Part shown: in pieces, positions 49,587-49,893 of the stretch
Layout: each line of letters starts with the position of its first letter
Position numbering within the stretch: position 1 is the stretch's first letter
NCBI GenBank assembly: GCA_049296795.1
Contig: JBAQTC010000038.1
Span: 1-49,893, forward strand
DNA length: 49,893 nt
Direction of reading: 5' to 3'
Origin: CAXNKH01 sp049296795
Lineage (GTDB): Bacteria > Pseudomonadota > Gammaproteobacteria > Burkholderiales > Burkholderiaceae_C
Notes under the pieces: generated by a model
What the model was told of the DNA's origin: nothing
The model's database searches: none
The model's input: only the letters and a program-made list of their open reading frames with translations
Made by a program: the position numbers and the translations under genes

Positions 49587-49893
49587 CACGCCAACACCTC
49601 GCGCTAGGCGGGCGGCGTGGCTGTCCTTCTTCGGCTCAGTCTGCTTTTCGATGCAAAGATGCTGGTTGCGTACTGTTGTACGCCCAGGCGCTTGGGGTGG
49701 GCAGCTGCGCGGCTGTCCCCCTTGTCGACCTCTGGTCGACAATTCCTCCTTGATGCCGCTGCGCCGCCCACCCCAAACACCCGGGCATCCAACAGAGTTG
49801 CTATTGGTCGTTGTGGGCGTTTTGGGCTTTGGAAAACACTATGCAATGCCAGATGGGACGGCGGTGCGGGTGTCCGGGCGTAGGCCCGATTCG
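49587..49893 (+). repeat. Long non-coding repeat, copy R4 (runs off the window)
   Basis: Starts with the same CACGCCA as R1 and continues to the window end. The hairpin is at 49658-49789, with the same tip as R3 at 49722-49742 and the perfect stem TGGGGTGGGC/GCCCACCCCA. The second module is cut by the window edge after CCCGATTCG. More tandem copies may follow. Confidence 0.85.

Noticed and set aside
49148..49893. CRISPR array
   Set aside because: The repeats are hundreds of bases long, there are no short regular spacers, and no cas genes are present.

Overview
The window reads as chromosomal DNA of a betaproteobacterium of the order Burkholderiales, most likely family Comamonadaceae (Rhodoferax/Polaromonas-like). 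The reasons are the run gyrA-serC-pheA-tyrA-aroA/cmk-rpsA-ihfB-lapA-lapB-rfaE1-hldD-comEA, an aroA-cmk gene fusion, a tmRNA encoding the tag ANDERFALAA, and lone Bug-type binding proteins and TRAP transporters. The taxonomic placement is inferred from gene content; no database was searched.

Layout. 1-1397 is accessory: what looks like the end of an IS21-type element cuts into a small gene next to a gene of unknown function, and both lie beside the 3' end of ssrA (1398-1774, minus). 1786-7098 is a minus-strand run: APC permease, an exported methyltransferase-like protein, a Bug binding protein, gph, ubiG and an OmpA-type lipoprotein-like porin. 7325-21122 is the plus-strand core: DNA gyrase A, serine and aromatic amino acid biosynthesis, CMP kinase, ribosomal protein S1, IHF-beta, the LapAB proteins that control LPS synthesis, two ADP-heptose genes and a ComEA-like protein. 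21300-27998 is a divergent pair of a 5-oxoprolinase/hydantoinase-type HyuAB fusion and a complete TRAP transporter. 28015-31455 is a tungstate ABC transporter (tupBCA) with a divergent ModE-like regulator. 31947-33182 is a selenoneine/ergothioneine synthase-type enzyme. 33291-38268 is a second TRAP system with two tandem paralogous binding proteins on the opposite strand. 38440-41543 is dxs-ispA-xseB (isoprenoid precursors). 41750-43734 is a Rieske oxygenase overlapping a sulfurtransferase. 44322-45281 is the ribosome-assembly GTPase YlqF. 45357-49113 is a small membrane protein followed by an aldolase-SDR-hydrolase-hydratase set that looks catabolic.

The most unusual content is repetitive DNA. 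A roughly 440-bp non-coding repeat occurs at 31465-31907, 49136-49579 and 49587 to the window end, with a shorter form at 43820-43972 and an inverted apical fragment at 44019-44074. All copies share a 121-132 nt extended hairpin whose tip is swapped or compensated between copies. A second family (21124-21296 and 44157-44320) has 14-bp terminal inverted repeats and also shows compensatory pairing. Where both neighbours are visible, every copy of both families lies between convergent genes. Two further palindromic repeats seem to have entered coding sequence in frame: a 72-bp REPIN-like element in hyuAB (22152-22223) and a roughly 90-bp GC-rich element in aroA (about 13615-13704). No CRISPR array, prophage, tRNA or rRNA was seen.
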